Positions 1-7,326 of a DNA stretch of 64,000 nucleotides are shown here, piece by piece. How positions within the stretch are numbered: the first letter of the stretch is position 1; each line of letters begins with the position of its first letter. This stretch comes from Rhizobium tumorigenes (GTDB taxonomy: Bacteria; Pseudomonadota; Alphaproteobacteria; Rhizobiales; Rhizobiaceae). A program made the position numbers and the translations under genes. The notes beneath the pieces were generated by a model. The model was given only the letters and a program-made list of their open reading frames with translations, did not search any database and was not told the DNA's origin. The stretch is taken from NCBI RefSeq assembly GCF_003240565.2, contig NZ_CP117256.1, forward strand, positions 62,001 through 126,000, given 5' to 3'.

Positions 1-105
1 GCGAAGAATTGCTCATGTGCGTTGTACCGAATGGGGTTTCTACGCCCCGGGACGATCTTCGTCCTGGTTGAATTCTACCAACGCGTTTCACTTTTGCAAA
101 GAACT

Positions 106-122
106 TTAAGACAATGTCTTAA
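106..122. promoter_or_regulatory. Perfect 8-bp-arm palindrome
   Basis: TTAAGACA-A-TGTCTTAA is a perfect inverted repeat with one central base. The loop is too short for a terminator, so it fits a dimeric repressor or activator site better. It lies about 30 bp beyond the 3' end of the small quorum-sensing ORF. What it would control lies to the left of the window or is the small ORF itself; the regulator is not known. Confidence 0.35.
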
Positions 123-152
123 CACTAACGTAGGAAGCGGAGGAGCGGTCTG

Positions 153-365
153 TTACTGCCGGCTGCGCTTCTTCATTTCCTGCTCAGCTTCGATTACGAG
201 CATTCGCAGGAGATATCGGATGAAATGCAAGTCGGTCGCCGGCGGATAGCGGTGACAGGTTTCATCGGCGATCTTCAGCAAGGCGGATGTCTCCAAGTAA
301 ATCATCTCAACTATAAAGCTGGTGGCATCGGCAGATCCCATCAGCGATTTCTTCGGCCGTACCAC
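153..365 (-). CDS. Small CinS-like protein downstream of AHL synthase
   Basis: This 70-residue ORF starts 12 bp after the AHL synthase stop codon on the same strand. The start is GTG, preceded by a GGAGACGG ribosome site. A second possible start is the ATG eight codons later. The protein is charged and looks helical, with a hydrophobic patch (FIRYLLRMLVIEAEQEM) and a basic C-terminus. In R. leguminosarum a protein of about this size, CinS, is made from the gene directly after cinI and relieves repression by the regulator PraR. Position, size and general character match, but I cannot confirm sequence homology. It is most likely co-transcribed with the synthase, so it would be induced by quorum sensing. 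Confidence 0.55.
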   Translation of the reverse strand: MVRPKKSLMGSADATSFIVEMIYLETSALLKIADETCHRYPPATDLHFIRYLLRMLVIEAEQEMKKRSRQ

Positions 366-377
366 TGCCCGTCTCCG

Positions 378-1004
378 CTATGCCGCCTCAGATTCGCGAC
401 CTACGAGCCGAGATACTGCGTTGCCCCATGTCAAAAGAGGATGGCCAATGCCGGCTTTTTGCCTCTGTCGCGCGAGCAATCCTGCGGGCAGGCGTGAAAA
501 CACCGCCTGTACATCGTCGCCGTTTGCGACCGTGATGTTTGCTATAACGCATGCGGGATAACCTCTTCGCCGCATCATCCTGACGACCGCAGGGTATGTC
601 AGAAAGGTGACGGCGTTCGCACCAATGGCGGTGAGACATTCAAGTACGCCGGTCATCAGGATGTCCCCGGCGCGAAGGCCGGAAAGCAGGGGCAAATCAC
701 GCGCGATGGCGCACCGGCTCCATTCATAGTTGCTCGGTCCGCAACGAGGCGAAACCGAAGCCGGTAAAAGTTCTTTGACCAGGTGAGGGCCCGTCGTCTG
801 CAACAGACGAGAATAACCGATCACTTCATCGTCGTGTTGGAGCACCAGATGAAGAGCCGTCGCGGTATCGAACTGATCGCGCTCGAGATGATCATCCCGG
901 GCCAGTTCCACCCAACCCATTTGTTCGACAAATCGCCGATGCCGGAACGCCCACACGCGCGTCATGAGGCCCGGGTCGTCATTCTCATACATTACCTTCA
1001 GCAT
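378..1004 (-). CDS. Acyl-homoserine-lactone synthase (LuxI family)
   Basis: The 208-residue protein makes N-acyl-homoserine lactones from S-adenosylmethionine and an acyl carrier protein-bound acyl chain, in the cytoplasm. All the family's invariant residues can be placed: R21 and F25 (RHRRF), W31, D43 and D46 (DQFD), R66 (GYSRLL), and E94 and R97 (YEWSR). The start ATG has a GGAG site about 10 bases upstream. It lies 74 bp downstream of the LuxR-type gene on the same strand, and the small CinS-like ORF follows at once, so R-I-S order as in cinRIS is likely. The acyl chain length cannot be read from the sequence. I cannot tell CinI-like from RaiI-like synthases without an alignment. Confidence 0.93.
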   Translation of the reverse strand: MLKVMYENDDPGLMTRVWAFRHRRFVEQMGWVELARDDHLERDQFDTATALHLVLQHDDEVIGYSRLLQTTGPHLVKELLPASVSPRCGPSNYEWSRCAIARDLPLLSGLRAGDILMTGVLECLTAIGANAVTFLTYPAVVRMMRRRGYPACVIANITVANGDDVQAVFSRLPAGLLARQRQKAGIGHPLLTWGNAVSRLVGRESEAA

Positions 1005-1078
1005 ATCTAGATCTCCAGGTGTACTAATGAAGAATGCAACCGAAGATCAGCATTTTCTATTCGTAAAATGTCGTAATT

Positions 1079-1807
1079 TTAATATTGGAGACCGCGGCGA
1101 AAGGCTTCTGCGATCAGCTGAGCGCGGTTGGACACACCGAGCTTCTGCTGAAGATTGTGAAGATGGGCCTGGACAGTCCTTGGCGAGCGATGGGTCATCC
1201 TGCCGATCTCCCTGTCCGTCTTGCCGTCCGCGCACAAGGTCAGGCACTCGCGCTCGCTGCGTGTGACATAGGGGCTGTCAGGTTGTGAACGTCTCGGAGA
1301 GACCAGCTCTCGTAGACGGCGATGGGCGCTTTCGGCGACAATTTGAAGCAGGCTGACCTCTACGGGTCGCATTGGTTCGCGCCGTCCGCCTGCAGAAAAG
1401 AGACCATCCAGACCCAACTTGGAATGCAAGGGTATTGTTACCCCGTCAAGCAGGCCAAATTCGGCAGCTTCGCTCATGACCCGTTTGGACTTTTCTCCGA
1501 GGGCGTGCATCCGGATCGACTTCGACCAAACGATGGGTCGGTCGGACGTCCTGACAAGACGCACGACCGGGTCGCAATGAAAATAATTGGACTTCAGGTA
1601 CCGCTCCCGCCATCCTGGAGGCCAGCGCTCCCCGATGAAAAACCCGTCGAGCGGTTCATGCGCACTGGGAAGATGAGCCATGGCGAAGTGCTCGATGCCA
1701 AGCTGACGACTGACAGCATCCACTGCCGCGACCAGGTGAGCCCTGGTGGTTGACACCTCGCTTGCACGGAAAAAATCGACAAGAATATCTGCGATCAGAT
1801 CATCCAT
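1079..1807 (-). CDS. LuxR-family quorum-sensing regulator
   Basis: This 242-residue transcription factor has an N-terminal autoinducer-binding domain (about residues 20-165; W..RY...YF.CDPVV and the IVWS segment) and a C-terminal LuxR/FixJ helix-turn-helix (about 178-238; SERECLTLCADGKTDREIG, then VQAHLHNLQQKLGVSNR). It presumably binds the AHL made by the next gene and activates that gene. The pair is in tandem on the minus strand with a 74-bp gap. I did not find a convincing TraR-like 18-bp lux box in that gap or upstream of this gene, so the operator may be of a different type. Confidence 0.92.
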   Translation of the reverse strand: MDDLIADILVDFFRASEVSTTRAHLVAAVDAVSRQLGIEHFAMAHLPSAHEPLDGFFIGERWPPGWRERYLKSNYFHCDPVVRLVRTSDRPIVWSKSIRMHALGEKSKRVMSEAAEFGLLDGVTIPLHSKLGLDGLFSAGGRREPMRPVEVSLLQIVAESAHRRLRELVSPRRSQPDSPYVTRSERECLTLCADGKTDREIGRMTHRSPRTVQAHLHNLQQKLGVSNRAQLIAEAFRRGLQY

Positions 1808-1995
1808 TCGCCTTCCCTAAAGCCGTTACATTGCCGATAGCGTCAGCGACGCCCGTGAAAGTCTTATTCCCTCTCCAACTCGACCGACCATAGCCACGCC
1901 AGTTCACAAGGGCGCGAGGAAATTGGGTTGCGGCTGCGCGTGGCCTGGGAATATCTTCCGCCAGTGATCGCGCGCAGGTGCCGGGAAGCTCGCGG

Positions 1996-2895
1996 CTAGG
2001 CCAGCCGCTCTCGGCAAATGCTCAAAACGATATCTTGCAAAACGGTGACCCTTTGCACCACCCATTCAAGCTCGTCATCGGCAATTGCGTATTTGGTGGA
2101 ATAACGAGCCTCGACATAGGCGCGGTCGATGCTGGTAAAGCAGCGTCGCGCGAATTTTGTATCGCGCGGCCAGGCATCGATGAGACGCTCATCGGCCCGC
2201 TCAGCATGCGATCGCAGGACCGAAAGTCGGTGCGACTTCGGGCTGTAGAGGGTGATGACTTGCAGGGCGCAATGATATAGCCGCTCAATCGTTTGGTGGA
2301 GGAAAAACGCTGCCTCGTTGACTGTGCCATCAGAGATCGCAATTTTTGCATGCTTGAAGAAGTGCATTGCACTCGGATACCACTGATCGAAATTCCGCTG
2401 GGCTTCGTCGCGGGCTTCCATTGTGGACAGTTGTCGCGGCGACGTCAGCGGATGGCCCGGCGCATCGTAAAGCGCGATGCCGTCACGGGCTATATCGACA
2501 AAAAACGGGCGACCGCGGGCAAGCTGGTCATTCACCTCATGAAGCGAATGGACGATGAAATTGACGGGCGTTTCGAGATGCCTGGTGATGGTCAGCTCAC
2601 GGACGAAGCGCTCGGAGGCGCTTTCCCAGCAGTCGAAGTTTTCTGCCACCAAATGGGAATTGACGACGATCAGAAGGTCATAGTCCGAGCGGTAGCCGCT
2701 CATGCGGTCCTCGACCCATCCGCCACGGGCATAGGAGCCGAAGAGGATGATCTTCAAGATCTGGGCGGCCTTAAGCTCCCCCTTAAGCTTGAACTGTCGT
2801 GCAGTATCGAATTCCTCAAAAAGGATCCGCGCGACCTCCGCCAGCTCCTCTTGCTTGCGCGGCGGCAGGTGATCGAGACCGTCCATCGTCGTCAT
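1996..2895 (-). CDS. Nucleotidyltransferase-HEPN fusion protein
   Basis: The 299-residue protein has a Pol-beta-type nucleotidyltransferase domain at the N-terminus (about residues 40-150) and a helical HEPN domain at the C-terminus (about 165-295). The NTase signature is clear: GSYARGG, then SDYDLLIVV, giving G-S followed by the D-x-D metal-binding pair. In many bacteria MNT and HEPN occur as separate antitoxin and toxin genes; here they are one chain, as in a known family common in rhizobia. The catalytic R-x4-6-H motif of RNase-type HEPN domains is not obvious, so RNase activity should not be assumed. It stands alone, with no partner gene. Possible roles are self-AMPylated toxin-antitoxin or defence. 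Confidence 0.75.
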   Translation of the reverse strand: MTTMDGLDHLPPRKQEELAEVARILFEEFDTARQFKLKGELKAAQILKIILFGSYARGGWVEDRMSGYRSDYDLLIVVNSHLVAENFDCWESASERFVRELTITRHLETPVNFIVHSLHEVNDQLARGRPFFVDIARDGIALYDAPGHPLTSPRQLSTMEARDEAQRNFDQWYPSAMHFFKHAKIAISDGTVNEAAFFLHQTIERLYHCALQVITLYSPKSHRLSVLRSHAERADERLIDAWPRDTKFARRCFTSIDRAYVEARYSTKYAIADDELEWVVQRVTVLQDIVLSICRERLA

Positions 2896-3010
2896 TCCAT
2901 CTCATCAAGTTTGGCCCACGAACCTGCGGCCTTTATAGCATAAAAAGGTTACGCCACGCTGCACCCATGTTTCGCACAATCCTCACGAGCAATCACTAGG
3001 CGAGTGAGGA

Positions 3011-3027
3011 TATCCACAATATGGATA
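3011..3027. promoter_or_regulatory. Candidate operator TATCCA-N5-TGGATA
   Basis: TATCCACAATATGGATA is a perfect inverted repeat (6-bp arms, 5-bp spacer) that overlaps the start codon of the C45-family gene. Nearly the same sequence (ATCCATAATGTGGA) lies at 10442-10455 between prpD-like and FeS-subunit genes. The shared core is TCCA-YAATR-TGGA. Inference: binding site of one regulator of the catabolic island, the IclR protein encoded at 8172-8957 being the nearest candidate. Confidence 0.55.
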
Positions 3028-4085
3028 GCATGGTTCAACGCTTCGGATTGTTCATGCATACCGACCAGATTCCCGTCATCACCCTGCGTGGTACCGCATC
3101 GGAGCGGGGTCGTCAGCACGGCATGCATCTCCACGGTCCGATCCTGGACGCTTATGCCTCATTACGAGCCTCCACAAATAGCGCCGATTGGGATCGGGCC
3201 TGCATGAGGGCTACACCCGGTTTTCAGGCGCTTTCCGCTGTTTGCGCTGATATGCGCGCCGAGCTCGATGGCATGGCTGCGGCCACCGGCCTGACCGGGC
3301 TCGATGTCTATCTGCTCTCTGCCTTCGAATTTTTTATCGAAGGCAAGACCGGGTGCACGTCCGCCGGGATCGCGCGCGACGAGGGCGTGCTTGTTGCCCA
3401 GAACTGGGATGCGCCTGCAGGCACCGAGCGGCATCTCACCGCCTTCATCCATGAAGGTCCGGATTCTCATATTCTGACAATTGCCTCGCCGGGTACGCTC
3501 GGCTGGGTCGGCATGAATCGCCACGGCCTTGCCTTCGTCAATAATGATCTCCTTCTCGATACCTCGCATGTGGGTCTGCCAAGCCTCGTCATTCGCCGTA
3601 TGATGCTGCATCAGTCGAGCGCTGATGCCGCCATCGCCGTGCTGCGCGCCTATCCCCACATGTCCGGACGCTGCTTCCTGGTTGGCGATGCCAACGGGAC
3701 TTTGCGCGTGGCTGAACTCGGGCCTTCGGTGGGCGTCACCGACCGGGCCGTCCGCTCCGTTGTTCACACGAACCACCCACTTTTTCCCAAGCCTGCGATG
3801 TGGGAAGACATTGAGGCCGGTGCCCGTCATTACCCATCCAGCCGAGCTCGCCTTCGAGCGGCGCGTCAGTTCGCATTGACCGGCGTCCGCGACCTCGAGG
3901 CGTTGCTTCGCGATCGTTCCGGCGCACCAGACGCCATCTCCAAGTCGCCATCGTCGCGCGAGCAAACAGCGACCGCCTTCTCTGCGATCTTCGATTGCGG
4001 TCGGCGCGAGGCGATGATCGCAATCGGTCGCCCTGACCAGGCTGCCTATCGAAGCATCGGCTTGCGGCAGCCCGCTGGCGCCTAA
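3021..4085 (+). CDS. C45-family acyltransferase/amidase (Ntn hydrolase)
   Basis: The 354-residue protein belongs to the acyl-CoA:6-aminopenicillanate acyltransferase (peptidase C45) family. These enzymes cut themselves before a cysteine that then becomes the N-terminal nucleophile. The expected site is G111-C112 in GCTSAGI, followed by the typical VAQNWDA and GWVGMNRHGLAFVNND blocks. Members hydrolyse or transfer N-acyl groups; the substrate here is unknown. Three in-frame ATGs (3021, 3030, 3051) are possible starts. The palindrome at 3011-3027 covers the first one, so a later start or a promoter overlapping the start is possible. It opens the catabolic island and converges on the Rossmann protein gene, whose end is 5 bp away. 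Confidence 0.82.
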   Translation: MDSMVQRFGLFMHTDQIPVITLRGTASERGRQHGMHLHGPILDAYASLRASTNSADWDRACMRATPGFQALSAVCADMRAELDGMAAATGLTGLDVYLLSAFEFFIEGKTGCTSAGIARDEGVLVAQNWDAPAGTERHLTAFIHEGPDSHILTIASPGTLGWVGMNRHGLAFVNNDLLLDTSHVGLPSLVIRRMMLHQSSADAAIAVLRAYPHMSGRCFLVGDANGTLRVAELGPSVGVTDRAVRSVVHTNHPLFPKPAMWEDIEAGARHYPSSRARLRAARQFALTGVRDLEALLRDRSGAPDAISKSPSSREQTATAFSAIFDCGRREAMIAIGRPDQAAYRSIGLRQPAGA

Positions 4086-4090
4086 CAAGC

Positions 4091-5254
4091 TTAGCTAGCC
4101 TTTACCTCGAGCATACCGTTCTGGCGGGAAAATTGGGCAAAACGGGCCGCCAGTTCTACGGCGCGGGCCTCGCATTCCTGTGGAGGATAGGAACGAAGCT
4201 CGAAGCCCAGGACCCCTTTGAGCACATCGGCAGCCACATCCGTAAAGTGCACGGTACCGTCGTCGTCGACCCTCTCTATTCCGTCATAGCGTTGGCATTC
4301 GCGATTGATGGCAATGGCCTCATTGAGCGTCAGGCCAGCTGGAAGATCGACAAGCAGGCCGTCAGCGGAAACGCGGACCGGATACCCGCCGACAAGACCG
4401 AGCGGACCCGGGGCATGCACGACCTCCCCCTTTCTACGTACGAGCGCCAAAAGCATTGCTGTGGCCGACGAGGCGGTGACGGACTGGCCGGCGAGACCTT
4501 TGACGCGCCGAAACCGTCCGGCAACGAGGGAGAAGAGTTTGGCGTGATCGATGGCCTCGCGAGGGACTTCCAGTCCGTCGGCATAGATGCTGAGGTGATA
4601 AGGGGCCCCATCCGTGCCGCCGGTGCTTGGCATCCGATAGCTGAGATAGTGATGTGCGAAGAAGCGGACATCGATAGATACAGGCGGCAGCGCGAGCATG
4701 GAGGCCGCAGCCAGACGAATGCCCGGAACGGCATTGGCGATATTGCCAATACCAACGGCAGGCGCCAGCCCCTCTGCGGCCAATGTGGCGTTCACCACAT
4801 CCGGATAGGACGCATTGACGACGACGGCTTTCGAGTCCGCAAGTCGCACGGCTTTCATCAGCCTGCGGATCAAGACCTGGTGCATCGGGGTCCAGATGCC
4901 ACCACGCCCTTCGTCGAGACGCCTGAATGCATCCGGCGGAAGCTTGGTGATAACCCACCAGCTGTGCATGGTCGCGGCGTTGAAAATGATATCAGGCCTG
5001 ATTTGCGAAAGTCTTTCGGCTGTCGCTTCGATGTTCATGAGGTCGATCGGATAAATCTCGACAGGCGGTGAGAAACCGAGATTCATCGCCGTGTAACGCG
5101 CCAGATTGACGCGATGCAGAGCTTTGTCACCGTTGCGCGCACCGACGGCAATTTCGATGTCTGCACCGCTTTGCAGCAGGAAGTCGAGCACGTCTCCACC
5201 GAGGACCCCCTGGCCAATTATCAAAATTTTCGAGCGGCGTTTCGTTTGAGCCAT
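4091..5254 (-). CDS. Rossmann-fold dehydrogenase-like protein (saccharopine-dehydrogenase type)
   Basis: The 387-residue protein begins with a dinucleotide-binding fold (ILIIGQGVLGGDVLDFLL, about residues 10-30) and reads like the saccharopine dehydrogenase / NAD(P)-binding superfamily. The mid part has PDIIFNAATMHS and VVNASYPDVVNATL, typical of the loop between the cofactor and catalytic halves. It may reduce or oxidise an imino or opine-type bond; the substrate is not known. It is transcribed away from the alanine-racemase-like gene, with a 123-bp palindrome-rich region between them, and ends 5 bp from the C45 gene end. Start ATG has an AGGAGAT ribosome site. Confidence 0.65.
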   Translation of the reverse strand: MAQTKRRSKILIIGQGVLGGDVLDFLLQSGADIEIAVGARNGDKALHRVNLARYTAMNLGFSPPVEIYPIDLMNIEATAERLSQIRPDIIFNAATMHSWWVITKLPPDAFRRLDEGRGGIWTPMHQVLIRRLMKAVRLADSKAVVVNASYPDVVNATLAAEGLAPAVGIGNIANAVPGIRLAAASMLALPPVSIDVRFFAHHYLSYRMPSTGGTDGAPYHLSIYADGLEVPREAIDHAKLFSLVAGRFRRVKGLAGQSVTASSATAMLLALVRRKGEVVHAPGPLGLVGGYPVRVSADGLLVDLPAGLTLNEAIAINRECQRYDGIERVDDDGTVHFTDVAADVLKGVLGFELRSYPPQECEARAVELAARFAQFSRQNGMLEVKAS

Positions 5255-5292
5255 CGCACTATCTCCTAATTGTCAGATTCGGATTCTGCAGC

Positions 5293-5356
5293 GGATATGC
5301 ATCTATGGATTGCAATATGACTCAATGTCACGTATATTGCAACCAGGAATATCCAT
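5293..5356. promoter_or_regulatory. Nested inverted repeats in divergent promoter region
   Basis: Between the two divergent genes lies TTGCAATAT (5310-5318) and its exact inverse ATATTGCAA (5334-5342), 15 bp apart. Outside it sit GGATAT (5293-5298) with ATATCC (5349-5354), and ATGGAT (5305-5310) with ATCCAT (5351-5356). The ATGGAT/ATCCAT half-sites recur in the candidate operators at 3011 and 10442. This is a likely two-way operator. Confidence 0.5.
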
Positions 5357-5377
5357 ATTTCTGAAGGCAGTCTTGGA

Positions 5378-6463
5378 ATGACGATGCGCAACGAACCGGT
5401 CCTTCACGTTGACCTAGCGGCAATCCAGGCGAATTTCGCGGTGATACGGGCGCTCGTCGGGCAGGGCGTCGCCGTCAGCGCAGTGGTCAAAAGCGACGCC
5501 TACGGTCTCGGACTTGAGCCCGTGGCCGGTGCACTTTGGCGTGCCGGCTGCGACAGTTTCTTTGTCGCAAATGTGGAGGAGGGCCTGCGGCTGCGCCGCG
5601 AGCTGACCCAGGCAGATATCTTCATTCTCGAAGGACTGCACATGGAGAGTATTCAGACCTACAGAAGGAACCGCATGACGCCGGTGTGCAACACACTGGC
5701 ACAGGCAAGGGCGGCCGCTTTGGCCATACCTGGCTATGCACTCAATCTAGAGACAGGCTTTGGACGGCTGGGCCTGGGGGTCGATGAGGTGGGCTCGCTT
5801 CTTCACGCGCAGTTGCCATCGCCTGTACTGGCTATGAGCCATCTTGCTTTTGCGGATGACCCGACCAATCCACGAAACGAGCTGCAGCGGCACCGTTTTG
5901 TCGGGATGTGCAGCATGCTTGGACCGGCCGTAGCGCGAAGCTTGGCAGCCTCGGCGGGCGTCTCGCTGGGCGACCGCTACCACTTCGACCGGGTACGCAT
6001 AGGATCAGGATTATTCGGCCTTAACAACGCGGGTCTTAAGCCAAATCCCTTTACGCCGGTCATCCGGCTCAGTGCGCCGCTGATCGATATTCGGACGATC
6101 TACCGCGGCGAACCTGTCGGCTATATGGGGACCTTCGTTGCCAATCGACCGACCCGCCTCGGTGTCGTCTCGCTTGGCTATCGGCACGGCCTTGCCTGGC
6201 AGGTAGCGAACCAAATGTCGGCAGAGATCGATGGCTATCAGGCGCCTCTGGTTGGTCGGGTCTCCATGGAATATTGCGCCCTCGATCTGACGGACATACC
6301 GCTTGTTGCAACTCAGCTAGGCACACGGGTTAATTTCATCAGCGCGACAGCACCGCCGGAAGTCCTGGCGCGTGCAGGGGCCACCGTTGCGCAAGAGGTG
6401 ATGGTCCGCACGGGAGCGTCCTGCACCCGTCTTTACCACATGCCAACCGGAAGAAGCACATGA
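5378..6463 (+). CDS. Alanine racemase-family PLP enzyme
   Basis: The 361-residue protein has the fold-III PLP barrel of alanine racemases. The PLP lysine is K38 in VVKSDAYGLG, and the second catalytic base, a tyrosine, is Y268 in VSLGYRHGL (normally GYADG). The GRVSMEYCALDL segment corresponds to the conserved GRVSMD block. It interconverts L- and D-alanine or a related amino acid. Because it lies in a catabolic island with a flavin amino-acid dehydrogenase, I infer a role in catabolism (like DadX) rather than cell-wall supply, possibly with a different substrate. The next gene starts 4 bp inside its stop codon, so an operon with the EamA and HAD genes is likely. Confidence 0.85.
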   Translation: MTMRNEPVLHVDLAAIQANFAVIRALVGQGVAVSAVVKSDAYGLGLEPVAGALWRAGCDSFFVANVEEGLRLRRELTQADIFILEGLHMESIQTYRRNRMTPVCNTLAQARAAALAIPGYALNLETGFGRLGLGVDEVGSLLHAQLPSPVLAMSHLAFADDPTNPRNELQRHRFVGMCSMLGPAVARSLAASAGVSLGDRYHFDRVRIGSGLFGLNNAGLKPNPFTPVIRLSAPLIDIRTIYRGEPVGYMGTFVANRPTRLGVVSLGYRHGLAWQVANQMSAEIDGYQAPLVGRVSMEYCALDLTDIPLVATQLGTRVNFISATAPPEVLARAGATVAQEVMVRTGASCTRLYHMPTGRST

Positions 6464-7326
6464 GCGCGCGACGGCGTGCACAAATGCAATTGCTGGCCGC
6501 GGCGCTGCTTTTTAGCACGGCGGGGCTGTTCATGGGGGTGGCGCACGCCAGCGTCTGGACGATCATATTCTGGCGCAGTCTGTTCGCACTGCTCTTTACC
6601 CTCATGATCATGGTGAGCCACAACGGGCATGCCCGTTCGAAACTCGATCGTGCAGGCTGTATTGCAGCCATACTTTCCGCGTCAGCAATGCTTGCCTTCA
6701 TTCCGGCTATCCGTATGACATCCGTTGCGAATGTCGCCGTGATCCACGGTTCGCTTCCATTGATGACATCGTTGCTGACGCGGTGGGTGGGCAAAGATCG
6801 TCTGTCGCCGGGCACTCTCGGGTTGGGAGGATTAGCCGGTTTTGGCGCGGCCGTCATCTTCTCCGGTTCGGCATCGTCGGGTTCGCATCTTGCGGGTGAC
6901 TGCCTTGCACTCTTGATGACCTGCCTGATGGCGCTGATGACGATCGCTTTCCATCATTCGAGAACATCGATCTACCTTCTGGTGGCTGTTTCGAATGCGA
7001 TCGCAGCAATTGCGGGCGGTATGCTTTCGCCGTCGCTTTCGATTTCCTTTCAAGAAGGCGTCGTGCTGGCCTGTTTTGCGCTGGTGCAGATGACGCTCGG
7101 TCTGATCTTCTTTGCAGCCGGTTCACGCGCGTCATCGCCGGCTGAGGCGGCCCTCATATCGCTTGCTGAAGTGCCGTTGTCAGCCCTTTGGGTGTTCCTT
7201 GCCTTCGCGCGCACGCCGGCACCTGAAACCCTAGCCGGCGCCGGGATCATCTTGACCGCCGTCCTCATCCATCTGCTGACGCGCCCGGGCGATCGCAATA
7301 ACAAGGAACGACCCGATGCAGCTTGA
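6460..7326 (+). CDS. EamA/DMT-family membrane transporter
   Basis: This 288-residue, very hydrophobic protein has about ten membrane segments in two repeats (about residues 10-140 and 145-280), the normal EamA layout. Such proteins usually export amino acids or other metabolites. It overlaps the racemase gene by 4 bp (ATGA) and the HAD gene by 11 bp, so the three are probably translated together. The substrate cannot be read from the sequence, but linkage suggests the amino acid or its breakdown product handled by the island. Confidence 0.82.
   Translation: MSARRRAQMQLLAAALLFSTAGLFMGVAHASVWTIIFWRSLFALLFTLMIMVSHNGHARSKLDRAGCIAAILSASAMLAFIPAIRMTSVANVAVIHGSLPLMTSLLTRWVGKDRLSPGTLGLGGLAGFGAAVIFSGSASSGSHLAGDCLALLMTCLMALMTIAFHHSRTSIYLLVAVSNAIAAIAGGMLSPSLSISFQEGVVLACFALVQMTLGLIFFAAGSRASSPAEAALISLAEVPLSALWVFLAFARTPAPETLAGAGIILTAVLIHLLTRPGDRNNKERPDAA

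Noticed and set aside
22..249. Plus-strand ORF at the left edge
   Set aside because: No family, no good ribosome site, and it overlaps the CinS-like ORF on the other strand.
1005..1078. A classical lux box between luxR and luxI
   Set aside because: I searched for an 18-bp TraR/LuxR-like palindrome and found none that is convincing.
2293..2943. Long plus-strand ORF opposite the NTase-HEPN gene
   Set aside because: It is the antisense shadow of a gene with clear domains; composition fits a shadow.
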